64,000 nt of DNA from CBDAPX01 sp965198725 (GCA_965198725.1 CBDAPX010000001.1:2976001-3040000), one strand, 5' to 3'. Positions 9,608-18,141 are shown, counted from the first letter of the stretch. Numbers and translations are program-made. Notes: generated from the letters alone by a model not told the origin.

Positions 9608-9624
9608 TATTCAGGATTACCAGT

Positions 9625-10044
9625 ATGTTCCGTTTTGATTTTTCGCCACTGACACAGTTGATCCGACGCCCGGGTACGGAAAAAGTTCTAGCGGAAGAGA
9701 ACGAAATTGATCCCTTTGAGCGGTTGCTAGAAGACGGCGCGGTTCTGGTGCCTGTGATCGACGGGTTTGACAAGTTTCAGGACGCAATCGTGTGCGTTTA
9801 TCAAAAGGGAACGCGCGCGCCAAAACTGGACCTGACGCCAAATCAGGACGGTACGCGTACCTTGTCAGCCGATGATGCGCCCGTGGCGTTGGTGGCCAGC
9901 GCAGACATTCGTTTGTCGGATATTCGGCTATACGAGGCGCGCGATCTGCACGATGCGCGCCGCTTTGATCGCTTAGCCGGACGCTTTGGCCCGTTGAAGT
10001 TCGGTTTTACCGGCCCTCAAACGTCGCAGGCCGTTTCTGCATAA
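9625..10044 (+). CDS. Small protein sharing the C-terminal module of the upstream repeat protein
   Basis: This 139-residue protein of unknown function starts 17 bases after the repeat protein, likely in the same transcript. It has no signal peptide or membrane segment. Residues about 55-103 (IVCVYQKG to SDIRL) align with the module that closes each half of the upstream protein: both show IV, a central G, AP, DGTxT, a small loop with P and V, and a final S-I-L pattern. That makes three copies of the module in the locus. The 3' end overlaps the convergent paaG-like gene by 38 bases, so the tail after about residue 125 could diverge between relatives. Confidence 0.75.
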   Translation: MFRFDFSPLTQLIRRPGTEKVLAEENEIDPFERLLEDGAVLVPVIDGFDKFQDAIVCVYQKGTRAPKLDLTPNQDGTRTLSADDAPVALVASADIRLSDIRLYEARDLHDARRFDRLAGRFGPLKFGFTGPQTSQAVSA

Positions 10045-10780
10045 ACGCGGTCACTCCTTCCAGGAAATCGCGGCTGCGTCCCAGCTCACCTTGCAGGCGT
10101 GCCTCGGTTTCCAGCTGATCATCTACTGATCTGTCCCAGCTGCCGCGGATGGCTTCTTTGACCGCGGCATATGCTTTGGTTGGCCCCTGGGCCAGATGGC
10201 TGGCGCGGGCATTCCAATGATCGGCAAACCCTTCATCGGCCACCGCTTCCCAGATCATGCCCCATTCGTCCGCCTGACGGGCGGTGATCTTGTCTGCAAA
10301 AAGGGCCGCACCCATGGCCTTCGCCCCGCCCATATTGCGCGGCATGGCATAGGTCCCGCCTGCATCCGGCAAAAGACCGATCCGCGTGAAGGCCTGCAGG
10401 AAATAGGCGCTTTCCGCTGCAATCACCACGTCACACGCCAGCGCAAGGTTCGCCCCTGCCCCCGCAGCCGGTCCATTGACCGCCGCAATGGTTGGTACGG
10501 AGCAGTTGAAAATCTCGCGCAGCATCGGTTCGTATTCGTCGCGCAGCGTGCGTTCCAGATCGATCGCGCTGCCCGCGCGGTCACCAAGGTCCTGACCGGT
10601 GCAAAATGCTTTGCCCGCCCCGGTCAGCACGATCACCCGCGCCTCGGTTGCGAGGGTTTTGAACGCATGAGGAATTTCCGCCCGCATTTGCGTGGTCAGC
10701 GCATTCATCTTGTCAGGGCGGTTCATGGTGATGACGCCAACGCCATCGGTCACGGCCGTGGTAATCGTTTCATATTGCAT
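10007..10780 (-). CDS. Enoyl-CoA hydratase/isomerase, PaaG-like
   Basis: This 257-residue crotonase-fold enzyme acts on an acyl-CoA. The oxyanion-hole segments are FCTGQDLGDR (about residue 60) and NGPAAGAGANLALACD (about 100). The active-site turn GLLPDAGGTYAMPR has the Asp typical of PaaG-type isomerases rather than the Glu of classical hydratases. FC(A/T)GQDL is also a PaaG-like feature. It may therefore be ring-1,2-epoxyphenylacetyl-CoA isomerase or a related fatty-acid isomerase. No other paa genes are present here, so the substrate is uncertain. A good AGGAGG lies before the ATG. It is the last gene of the minus-strand block that begins near 18.1 kb. Confidence 0.85.
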   Translation of the reverse strand: MQYETITTAVTDGVGVITMNRPDKMNALTTQMRAEIPHAFKTLATEARVIVLTGAGKAFCTGQDLGDRAGSAIDLERTLRDEYEPMLREIFNCSVPTIAAVNGPAAGAGANLALACDVVIAAESAYFLQAFTRIGLLPDAGGTYAMPRNMGGAKAMGAALFADKITARQADEWGMIWEAVADEGFADHWNARASHLAQGPTKAYAAVKEAIRGSWDRSVDDQLETEARLQGELGRSRDFLEGVTAFMQKRPATFEGR

Positions 10781-10850
10781 CCGAACCTCCTGACTGAACC
10801 TGTCGCTGCACCCTAACGGTTGCCTCTCAATAGACCAGTGGAACCGCGCG

Positions 10851-11303
10851 TCAATCCTTGAGAATTTCGTTCAGACGGCTTTGTTCTTCAGACGTCAGTG
10901 CGGCCTCTGCCTCGTTCGTGGCGGTCTGACGCCGCCGGACAAACCCAAAACCAACAGCCCCGGCCAAAACGAACATCGCAGGTCCCGCCGCCCATAACAG
11001 CCAGTTCGATCCGGTAAAGGTCGGCTGCAGCAAAACGTATTCACCATAGCGGTCCACGACGAAATCGATCACCTCGGTATCTGTGTCCCCGGCCACCAGT
11101 CGTTCCCGCACAAGGATGCGCAGATCGCGGGCCAGTTCGGCATTGCTTTCGTCGATGCTCTCATTCCGGCAGACGAGACAGCGCAACCCTTTGCTCAGCT
11201 CCCGCGCCCGCTCTTCCAAGGCCGGATCTTCCAGAATTTCATCCGGCTGAACCGCAAAAACCGGAGTTGCAAGCAGCATCAAAAGCAAGAGCAGCCGTTT
11301 CAT
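10851..11303 (-). CDS. ccmH: Cytochrome c maturation protein CcmH
   Basis: CcmH is a membrane-anchored thiol protein that reduces the CXXC of apocytochrome c before haem ligation. A signal peptide (first 17 residues, ending VFA) precedes the periplasmic helical domain with the active site LRCLVCRNESI (family form LRCxxCQ), then one transmembrane helix near residues 98-120 and a short tail. The 150 residues are a normal length. The start codon overlaps the ccmF stop by four bases, so the two are coupled; together they form the haem lyase. Confidence 0.95.
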   Translation of the reverse strand: MKRLLLLLMLLATPVFAVQPDEILEDPALEERARELSKGLRCLVCRNESIDESNAELARDLRILVRERLVAGDTDTEVIDFVVDRYGEYVLLQPTFTGSNWLLWAAGPAMFVLAGAVGFGFVRRRQTATNEAEAALTSEEQSRLNEILKD

Positions 11304-13258
11304 TCTGCAGGCACCCCTTGTGGCACCCGACGCGCCCCGGCCGCAACGCGGAACCGGCGGTCGCTCAGACTAAGGAAACCGCCGATGGCCATCAGGATGC
11401 AACCCGCCCACATCCAGTTGGCCAGTGGCTTGATATAGGTCCGAACGGTCCAGCCACCATTGGTCTGCTGATCCCCTATCACCACGTAAACATCCCGCAA
11501 GAACCGGTAATCAATGCCCGCCTCGGTCGTTGGCATTTGCGCCACCGGATAGAACCGCTTTTCCGGGCGCAGCTGTGCCAGTTCGCGGCCATCCCGGCTG
11601 AGGGTCAGAAAGCCCATCGTGGTTTGGTAATTCGGCCCTGTCTGATCCTCCACCGCGTCCAGCGACAGGGTAAAGGCCCCGATCTCAAACCGCTCACCAA
11701 TCTGCACCACGCGAATATCTTCGGTTTTCCACGCGATCAGCCCCGCAACGGCAAGGAACGTGACCCCCATGCCCGCATGCGCCACTGTCTTTCCCCAATC
11801 CGCGCGCGGCAGGCGGAACAACCGGCGCCAGCCGCTGTTGCCCGTCCGCGACCAAAGGTCGACCAAGGCGCCAAACACGATCCACGACCCCATAAAGACA
11901 CCAAGCGGACCCAGCGCACTGCGCCCGGTCTGCATTGCCCAGACCAAGGCGGTCAACGCTAGTGTCAAGGCCAAGGCGGGCAGCAAGGGTTTGATCGCCC
12001 GCGACAGCGAACCGCGTTTCCACGGCAGTATCGCACCGATGGGCAGGATCGCCCCGAGGACGATCATGAACGGCGTGAATGCCATGTCAAAAAACGGCGG
12101 CCCAACGCTGAGCTTACGGTCAAAGAACATCTCGGCCACGACGGGCCACAACGTGCCGACAAACACCACGAAACAGCTGACGGCCAAAAGAACATTGTTG
12201 GCCACCAGCGCGCTTTCCCGGCTGACCACGCCAAAAATTCCCTTGGCCTCCATCGCCTGCGCGCGCGCCGCAAAGAGCGTCAGCGCGCCCCCGGTGAACA
12301 CCACCATGATCATCAGAAGGAACACGCCCCGTTCGGGATCGTTGGCAAAAGCATGCACCGATGTCAGCAAGCCAGAGCGAACAATAAACGTCCCGATCAG
12401 CGAAAAGCCGAACGCAAGGATCGCCAGAAGGATAGTCCAGCTTTTCAACGCTTCGCGCTTTTCCACGACAATCGCGGAATGCAACAGGGCCGCCGCAATC
12501 AGCCACGGCATGAAGGACGCGTTTTCCACCGGGTCCCAGAACCAAAACCCGCCCCAGCCCAGTTCGTAATAGGCCCACCAGGACCCCAACGCGATGCCGA
12601 TGGTCAGAAAAATCCACGCCGCCAGCGTCCAGGGCCGCACCCATCGGCCCCAGGCCGCATCCACCCGGCCTTCGATCAGGGCCGCGACCGCAAAGCTGAA
12701 CGCCATGCTCAGGCCCACATATCCAAGATACAGGAACGGCGGATGGAAGGCCAAACCGGGATCCTGCAACAGCGGGTTCAAATCCTGCCCATCAAAAGGC
12801 GGCACGGCCAGACGCAAAAACGGGTTGGACGTAAAGAGGATAAACGCAAAAAAGGCCACACCAATGGCCGCCTGAACCGCCAGAACGCGGGCGCGCAGTG
12901 TCGGTGGCAGGTTGCTGCCCCGCCAGGCCACCATTGCCCCAAAAAGCGCCACAATCAGCACCCATAACAGCATGGAGCCCTCGTGATTGCCCCATGTTCC
13001 GCTGATCTTGTAGATCATCGGTTTCGCCGAGTGGCTATTCAACACCACCAGCCGCAGCGAAAAATCCGAGGTGATAAAGGCCCACATCAGCGCGCCAAAG
13101 GCAAAGCCGGTGAGCAGAAACTGCGCGGTTGCGGCGGGTTCGGCCACGGCCATCCACCCGTCCCAGCGTTTTTGCGCGCCGATCAGCGGCACAATCATCT
13201 GTACGATGGCCACCATGAAGGCAAGGATAAGCGCGAAATGTCCAAGTTCTGTGATCAT
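11300..13258 (-). CDS. ccmF: Cytochrome c haem lyase subunit CcmF
   Basis: CcmF is the large polytopic subunit that receives haem from CcmE and attaches it to apocytochrome c. The 652 residues contain about 15 membrane segments and the tryptophan-rich haem-handling loop GWGGFWFWDPVENASFMPWL near residue 230. The start at MITELGHFALI is family-typical. It is directly coupled to ccmH. Upstream lies the holin gene rather than ccmE, which is displaced by a two-gene lysis cassette and a foldback element. Confidence 0.96.
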   Translation of the reverse strand: MITELGHFALILAFMVAIVQMIVPLIGAQKRWDGWMAVAEPAATAQFLLTGFAFGALMWAFITSDFSLRLVVLNSHSAKPMIYKISGTWGNHEGSMLLWVLIVALFGAMVAWRGSNLPPTLRARVLAVQAAIGVAFFAFILFTSNPFLRLAVPPFDGQDLNPLLQDPGLAFHPPFLYLGYVGLSMAFSFAVAALIEGRVDAAWGRWVRPWTLAAWIFLTIGIALGSWWAYYELGWGGFWFWDPVENASFMPWLIAAALLHSAIVVEKREALKSWTILLAILAFGFSLIGTFIVRSGLLTSVHAFANDPERGVFLLMIMVVFTGGALTLFAARAQAMEAKGIFGVVSRESALVANNVLLAVSCFVVFVGTLWPVVAEMFFDRKLSVGPPFFDMAFTPFMIVLGAILPIGAILPWKRGSLSRAIKPLLPALALTLALTALVWAMQTGRSALGPLGVFMGSWIVFGALVDLWSRTGNSGWRRLFRLPRADWGKTVAHAGMGVTFLAVAGLIAWKTEDIRVVQIGERFEIGAFTLSLDAVEDQTGPNYQTTMGFLTLSRDGRELAQLRPEKRFYPVAQMPTTEAGIDYRFLRDVYVVIGDQQTNGGWTVRTYIKPLANWMWAGCILMAIGGFLSLSDRRFRVAAGARRVPQGVPAE

Positions 13259-13318
13259 GAAGGGCAGTATAGTGCGCCCTGCCCGACACCGCCAATCGAA
13301 TTGCCGTGTAGAGCCCGC

Positions 13319-13900
13319 TCAGGTTGTCGCAGGGCCGCGCAGCTGACGCCACAGATCCAGCGCCGGATTGCCCGATGGCGTGACCGCTGCCAGCGACAGG
13401 GCCGCATCACCCTTGGTATCCGCAGCCCCCGGGCTGTCCGACCGCAGCGCGCGCAAGGCGGTGATGTTTTCCACCACCTGCGGAACCCGCCCCATGGTCC
13501 CGGCGATCTCACACTGAAATTGCTGGGCTTTCACCTGATGCCGCGCGCCAAAGTAAAAAGATACGATCACCCCCAACAGCCACCACAGCGGCTCTGGCAC
13601 CAGTGATACGCCCTGCATCCGCTCCGCAAACCAGATCGGGTCCACCATCGCCGCCACAAAAAGGCCCAGCGTGCCCAAAGCCAAAGCCGGGCGCGGCAAC
13701 CGGTTCAGCCCGTCCATGAAACGATCAAATCCGCTGCGCGTCTCGCCCGCGAACTCGGTGCCAAACTGCGCCATCGCCTGTTCCTGGAGACCGGCCGCGC
13801 GCACCGCACCCTGCTCTGCATTTTCGCGAAACACTTCCGCCGTGTCGCGGATCAAGGACCCGCCAAAGATCATCGATGCCAAATCCCGGACTATCCCCAT
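13319..13900 (-). CDS. Holin family protein (3TM type), GTA-like lysis cassette
   Basis: This 193-residue protein begins MGIVRDLASMIFGG; AAAGGG sits about 8 bases upstream, so I reject the 26-residue upstream extension. An amphipathic N-terminus precedes hydrophobic segments at about 70-92 (LPRPALALGTLGLFVAAM) and 105-125 (LVPEPLWWLLGVIVSFYFGA), matching the 3TM holin family. Holins permeabilise the inner membrane so that an endolysin can reach the wall. It overlaps the endolysin stop by 10 bases. From memory, Rhodobacter capsulatus has a similar endolysin-holin pair used to release its gene transfer agent and located away from the capsid genes. No capsid genes occur here. Confidence 0.8.
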   Translation of the reverse strand: MGIVRDLASMIFGGSLIRDTAEVFRENAEQGAVRAAGLQEQAMAQFGTEFAGETRSGFDRFMDGLNRLPRPALALGTLGLFVAAMVDPIWFAERMQGVSLVPEPLWWLLGVIVSFYFGARHQVKAQQFQCEIAGTMGRVPQVVENITALRALRSDSPGAADTKGDAALSLAAVTPSGNPALDLWRQLRGPATT

Positions 13901-14502
13901 GACGAGACCCTTTCTGCAAATTGCTGATCGCTCAGATGAAACTTGGGCGAGATGAATTCTTCGGCCCGCTTGATCCAACCGCCTTTGCCACCGGCACGGC
14001 TGCGCGCATATTTCCGGCTCGCCGGACGGCGATCCCCGATCCGGAAATAGTAATTCCGTCGCGCCACCCCATAAGCATCGGCCAGAACCTCAGGCCCGGT
14101 TGCCGCGGCCTGCTCTGTCGCGGCGATGGTCTGCGGACCAATCGCGCCATCCACAGACACGTCAAACCCCATTTCGCGCAGCAAACGTTGCAGGATTTTC
14201 ACCGCATTGCCGCCTGCATTCACATACATGTCGAATACGCTGGCCTGCAAAACCCGTGGCAACCCGGCGATCCGAGGCCGCTCGAAATAGTGTCGGATGA
14301 AAATATCCACCGCCTGTTCCCGGCGCAACGCGCGCACATCGGCCACGGTCACATCCCCATCGCCGGTCAGATCCAGACCCAGACGCCGCATGGTGTGAAT
14401 GGTCACACCAAATTTCGTCGCCCCGCCCGGATCGTCAGGATCGTTCACATAGCCGCCTTCGCGACCCACAATGTCTTCGGCGATCTGCCGCACCGTCTGC
14501 AT
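13891..14502 (-). CDS. Glycoside hydrolase 108 endolysin (N-acetylmuramidase), GTA-like lysis cassette
   Basis: This 203-residue murein hydrolase has the GH108 signature REGGYVNDPDDPGGATKFGV near residue 15, whose first Glu is the presumed acid catalyst. It also has FDMYVNAGGNAVKILQ, and a C-terminal PG_binding_3 domain containing VDGAIGPQT and NYYFRIGDRRP. There is no signal peptide, so it would depend on the neighbouring holin. The start at MQTVRQIAED is supported by GGAGG 9 bases upstream; a start 11 codons earlier is possible. It lies between ccmE and ccmF in a cytochrome maturation cluster, a location unrelated to its function. CckA/CtrA-type control is possible but I found no clear site. 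Confidence 0.85.
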   Translation of the reverse strand: MQTVRQIAEDIVGREGGYVNDPDDPGGATKFGVTIHTMRRLGLDLTGDGDVTVADVRALRREQAVDIFIRHYFERPRIAGLPRVLQASVFDMYVNAGGNAVKILQRLLREMGFDVSVDGAIGPQTIAATEQAAATGPEVLADAYGVARRNYYFRIGDRRPASRKYARSRAGGKGGWIKRAEEFISPKFHLSDQQFAERVSSWG

Positions 14503-14576
14503 GATCTGGCCTCCGCTTTTGGGTGCGGACACCATCGAACAAACTGGTTAACGCCCGCCGATCCGGGCGCACGGTG

Positions 14577-14632
14577 CTGCTTCTTTCTTGTCAAAAATAC
14601 CCACCCGCCGCAGGCGGCGCCGGGCACCGGCG
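14577..14632. repeat. Dispersed intergenic repeat, copy 1
   Basis: A CTTCTTTCTTGTCAAAAATAC core (written on the plus strand) is followed by the GC-rich inverted stretch CGCCGCAGGCGGCG. A related unit lies at 53599-53633. Units of this look are frequent near gene ends in Rhodobacteraceae in my experience; their role is unknown. Confidence 0.55.
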
Positions 14633-14634
14633 CA

Positions 14635-14906
14635 CTAGGGTCTGTGGACAATCACCAGCACGCCCCAGTTTCCGTCCAAAATTGCTCAGTTCCAGGAATT
14701 TGCGCGCAGTAAGAGTGATCTCTTTCAAGCGCAAATGACGCAGAAATGGGCAATTTTGGCGAAACCGCTCCGCGGCGCGGCCCATTTTGCCTCCGACTTT
14801 GCGTATTCTCGGCTCCGATAAATCAGATCGCAGGCCTCAAATCCGCGCGTGGGCGGCAAAATGGATCTCGCGCTGGGGCGTGCTGGTGATTGTCCACAGA
14901 CCCTAG
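14635..14906. mobile_element. 272-bp foldback/MITE-like element with perfect 34-bp terminal inverted repeats
   Basis: Bases 14635-14668 and 14873-14906 are exact reverse complements, each ending in CTAG at the outer edge. Nested inside are further inverted pairs: CCAAAATTGC (14676) with GCAATTTTGG (14750), ATTTGCGC (14698) with GCGCAAAT (14729), and CCATTTTGCC (14782) with GGCAAAATGG (14855). No reading frame of note occurs inside. The right end supplies the TAG stop of ccmE, so insertion happened exactly at, or defined, the gene end. It separates ccmE from the lysis genes. CTAG could be a target-site duplication. It could also fold as a large RNA hairpin ending ccmE transcription. Confidence 0.8.
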
Positions 14907-15346
14907 CTGTCTTCGCCTTTGTAAACGCCTTGTTCTTTCAGCGCATCGACCAGCTCTGCCGGCATGTAGGTTTCGTCATGTTTGGCAAGGATTTCATCAG
15001 CTTCAAAGACACCGTTCACGTAGCGCCCTGTGCCAACCATCCCTTCGTTCTCGGCAAAAAGATCGGGCAAAACGCCGGTGAAGGACACCGGCACCACCGC
15101 GCCGCCATCGGTCACCGAAAACGTGACCGCCGTGCCTTCGCCCCGCACGATGCTGCCTTCTTCGACGAGCCCGCCCAACCGGAACACCTTATTGGGTTCC
15201 GGCGGTTCCGCCATCAATTGGCTGGGCGAGCGGAAAAAGTTGATGCCATCGCGCATCGCATAGCCGATCAAAGCTGTCGACACGGCCAAGGCGACGAACG
15301 TCACCAGGACAATCTGGATACGGCGCTGTTTTTTCAGGCTTTTCAT
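14903..15346 (-). CDS. ccmE: Cytochrome c maturation haem chaperone CcmE
   Basis: CcmE binds haem covalently in the periplasm and passes it to CcmF. The 147-residue protein has an N-terminal signal anchor (about residues 10-30), a beta-barrel OB domain, and the haem-binding His in LAKHDETYMP near residue 123. The stop codon lies inside the terminal inverted repeat of the adjacent element. The gene follows argC by 12 bases, with GAGGG before the ATG. Separation from ccmF/ccmH by the lysis cassette suggests these are now expressed independently. Confidence 0.95.
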   Translation of the reverse strand: MKSLKKQRRIQIVLVTFVALAVSTALIGYAMRDGINFFRSPSQLMAEPPEPNKVFRLGGLVEEGSIVRGEGTAVTFSVTDGGAVVPVSFTGVLPDLFAENEGMVGTGRYVNGVFEADEILAKHDETYMPAELVDALKEQGVYKGEDS

Positions 15347-15358
15347 CAGGCCCTCGGG

Positions 15359-16387
15359 CTATGGAAAGATCGGTGCCGCCATCAAGCCGGCAGTCTCGTC
15401 ATAACCTAACATCAAGTTGGCGTTCTGCAACGCCTGCCCACTGCTGCCTTTTGTCAGGTTATCAAGCGCGGCAATCACAATCGCGCGACCCGCGATCCGA
15501 TCCCGCGTCACCCCGATATGACAGAAGTTCGAGGCGCGCACGTGATGTGTGCTGGGTGTTTCACCAAATGGCAGAACAGAAATGAACGGTTCCGCGTCAT
15601 AAGCGGCTTGCAGCGTCTGATGGATCTCATCCGCATCGCCCTTCACATATGTTGTGGCCAGGATACCCCGGTTGGCGGGGATCAGATGCGGTGTGAACTG
15701 AATCTCCACCGGACGGCCCGCGAGCGCGGAGAACTCCTGATCAAACTCGCCCAGATGCCGGTGCGTGCCGCCCACGGCATAGCCGTGAAAGCCCTCGCTC
15801 AACTCTGCATGCAGCAGGTTTTCTTTCAGGCTGCGCCCCGCACCCGATACGCCGCATTTGAGGTCCAGAATGATCTCATCGAGATCAATGACACCGGCAG
15901 AAATCAGCGGCCGCAACACATATTGCCCCGTTGCCGCGTTGCACCCCGTTCCCGCCACAAAATGCGCGGCGCGAATGTCTTCCCGGTAAAACTCTGTCAG
16001 GCCATATACCGCGTCCTGCTGCCGTTCGACGGCCGCATGCGGGTTGCCATACCATTTTTCGTAAGCTGCCGGGTCCCGCAGCCGGAAATCCGCACTCAGA
16101 TCGATGATTTTGAGCCTTTTCGGCAGGTTACGGATCACTTCCTGGCTCGTTTTATGCGGCAAAGCGCAGAACACGATGTCCACGTCTCCAAAATCGATCT
16201 CGTCAATCTTGCAGAGCGTGGGCAGTGTCATGTGGCGCAGATGCGGAAAGACAGCGGCCATTTCCAGCCCGGCTTTGCGTTCGGCAGACAGGGCCGTGAT
16301 GGTCAGGCCGGGATGCTGCGCGATCAGCCGGATCAGTTCGGCGCCGGTATAGCCGGACGCGCCAAGGATTGCAGTTTTATGGGTCAT
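15359..16387 (-). CDS. argC: N-acetyl-gamma-glutamyl-phosphate reductase
   Basis: ArgC makes N-acetylglutamate semialdehyde in arginine biosynthesis using NADPH. The 342-residue protein has the Rossmann motif GASGYTGAELIRLI at the N-terminus, DLSADFRL, the catalytic Cys in GTGCNAATG (about residue 148), and GGTHRHLGE with the active-site His. The ATG has AGAGG upstream. It follows murI by about 55 bases on the same strand and is followed closely by ccmE. No other arg genes are nearby. Confidence 0.96.
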   Translation of the reverse strand: MTHKTAILGASGYTGAELIRLIAQHPGLTITALSAERKAGLEMAAVFPHLRHMTLPTLCKIDEIDFGDVDIVFCALPHKTSQEVIRNLPKRLKIIDLSADFRLRDPAAYEKWYGNPHAAVERQQDAVYGLTEFYREDIRAAHFVAGTGCNAATGQYVLRPLISAGVIDLDEIILDLKCGVSGAGRSLKENLLHAELSEGFHGYAVGGTHRHLGEFDQEFSALAGRPVEIQFTPHLIPANRGILATTYVKGDADEIHQTLQAAYDAEPFISVLPFGETPSTHHVRASNFCHIGVTRDRIAGRAIVIAALDNLTKGSSGQALQNANLMLGYDETAGLMAAPIFP

Positions 16388-16442
16388 GTTGGACCTCTTT
16401 ATCTCATCGTATCAGGGGGTCGAGGTGAAAACCTCAGATCAT

Positions 16443-17252
16443 TCAAGCGGCGGTAAAGGCGATTTCTCGTCGCAAAAACTGTGTCGCGCGATCGCTGACT
16501 TTGCGCGGATCGCCGGTGGTCAGATATCCGGCTGTACCGCCACCAACCATGTCCGGGCGGCGTTCCAGATAATCGGCCAAAGACTCTGCGACCAAAGCAC
16601 CTTGGCTGAAGACTTTGACATCCTCGCCCAAGGCGGCCTGAAATTGCGTTTCCATAAGCGGGTAATGGGTACAGCCCAAAATCGCAGCTTGCGGGTCGGG
16701 CATTTTGCGCATCAGGGCGTCCACATGGCTGCGCACCAGCGCTTCGGCCAGGATCATGTCGCCATCTTCAATCGCGTCCACGACACCGCCACAGGCCTGC
16801 GCCTCGACATCGACACCGATGGCGCGAAACGCCAGCTCGCGCTGAAACGCGCGGCTCGACACAGTCGCAGGCGTCGCAAACAGCGCCACATGCTTGACGT
16901 CCACCTCGCGCGGGGGAGAGTTGTCGCCCCAGTTCCGCTCTGTCAGGGCTTCGATCAGCGGGACAAAGACGCCCAGTACCCGTTTGCCTTCGGGCACACC
17001 GGCCTCTTGCATCCGGCGCAGCGCCGCGGCACTCGCCGTGTTACAGGCCAGGATCACAAGGTTCACACCCCGATCCCACAAGGCATGCACGGCCCGTTGG
17101 GTCAGCCCGTAAATATCCTCGGCATCCCGCACGCCGTAAGGCGCGTGGGCACTGTCCGCGTAATAGAGAAACTCTACATCCGGCAGCCGCTTTTGTGCGG
17201 CGTCCAGCACGGTTAACCCGCCGAGACCGGAATCAAAAATACCTACAGCCAT
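16443..17252 (-). CDS. murI: Glutamate racemase
   Basis: This enzyme supplies D-glutamate for peptidoglycan. The two catalytic cysteines are in ACNTASA and GCTHYPL, and the N-terminus MAVGIFDSGLGGLTVL is canonical. I start at 17252 (AAAGGG eight bases upstream, 269 residues) rather than at an earlier ATG that would overlap the acyltransferase gene. It lies 10 bases after that gene, consistent with an envelope-related operon. Confidence 0.95.
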   Translation of the reverse strand: MAVGIFDSGLGGLTVLDAAQKRLPDVEFLYYADSAHAPYGVRDAEDIYGLTQRAVHALWDRGVNLVILACNTASAAALRRMQEAGVPEGKRVLGVFVPLIEALTERNWGDNSPPREVDVKHVALFATPATVSSRAFQRELAFRAIGVDVEAQACGGVVDAIEDGDMILAEALVRSHVDALMRKMPDPQAAILGCTHYPLMETQFQAALGEDVKVFSQGALVAESLADYLERRPDMVGGGTAGYLTTGDPRKVSDRATQFLRREIAFTAA

Positions 17253-17262
17253 GAGAGCCCTT

Positions 17263-18141
17263 TCAGGCGCGATGTCTTTCTTCGAATTCAAACCCGTAGT
17301 CGAGCGACTTTAACGGTGTTGGGGACAGCTCATAGGTGGCTTTTCGGAGATAGTCCATCATGGCGCGCGAGTCCTTGGCCAAAGGATCGAGAACATCCCG
17401 ACCAATCGGGTCACCAATGACAACGCGCACAGGCGTATCGACACGCTTTTTGAACTCACGGATCAAAAGACCCATGCGCAGCGTGTAATGCAGGTGGCTG
17501 GCGATGTGGAAAAGACGCGTGGTGTGCCCGTCGAAAAAGACCGGAACAACAGTCGCGTTGGACTTGCCCACCATCCGGGCCGTGAACCCGCGCCAACCGG
17601 GGTCCATGGGATGGGAAAACGGTTTGGCCGCCGTGCTGACCGTGCCGCCCGGGAAAATCCCGATGGCACCGCCTTCGGACAGGTAATTCAGCGCCCGTTT
17701 CCGCGTGTCCAGGTTCAGCTTCACTGCCTCTTTCGTCTCATCAAACGAGATGGGCAGAATGATCCGGTTCAATTCTTCGGCCTTGCGGAACACCCGGTGC
17801 GCCAGAATGCGGAAATCACCCCGCACCTCGGACAGGATATGCCCCATCATCAAGCCATCGAGGATGCCATATGGATGGTTTGCAATCAGGATCAAGGGGC
17901 CGTCTTTTGGCACGTTGTCCATCGACCCGCGGACAACGTCCAGCGTCAGACCATAGCGTTCCACCATGACCGCCCAGAAATCACGACCTGCGGCGACTTC
18001 ACGCTCATAGCCATCAGCGCGCTTGATCAATCGCAGCCTGCCTGTCGTGTTTTCCATCAAACGGATCATCGCCCGGCCGCTCTTGGTTTCGGCGGAATGG
18101 GCATAAGATATGTCGCGGGCGACTTGACGACGGCACGGCAT
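17263..18141 (-). CDS. Lysophospholipid acyltransferase family protein
   Basis: This 292-residue protein is a membrane-associated acyltransferase of the PlsC superfamily. The HX4D-type motif appears as NHPYGILDG (residues about 100-108) and the substrate-binding motif as IFPGGTVS (about 175). The N-terminal ARDISYAHSAETKSG is shared with related Rhodobacteraceae proteins, supporting this long start; GGAG lies 6 bases before the ATG. It may acylate lysophosphatidate or an ornithine/glutamine lipid precursor; the sequence does not decide. It heads the minus-strand block containing murI and argC. Confidence 0.85.
   Translation of the reverse strand: MPCRRQVARDISYAHSAETKSGRAMIRLMENTTGRLRLIKRADGYEREVAAGRDFWAVMVERYGLTLDVVRGSMDNVPKDGPLILIANHPYGILDGLMMGHILSEVRGDFRILAHRVFRKAEELNRIILPISFDETKEAVKLNLDTRKRALNYLSEGGAIGIFPGGTVSTAAKPFSHPMDPGWRGFTARMVGKSNATVVPVFFDGHTTRLFHIASHLHYTLRMGLLIREFKKRVDTPVRVVIGDPIGRDVLDPLAKDSRAMMDYLRKATYELSPTPLKSLDYGFEFEERHRA

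Noticed and set aside
10196..10816. 206-residue plus-strand frame opposite the paaG-like gene
   Set aside because: A shadow frame; no ribosome site and no recognisable sequence.
14503..14634. CtrA site upstream of the lysis cassette
   Set aside because: Only one TTAA half-site (near 14548) is visible, without the partner at the required spacing.
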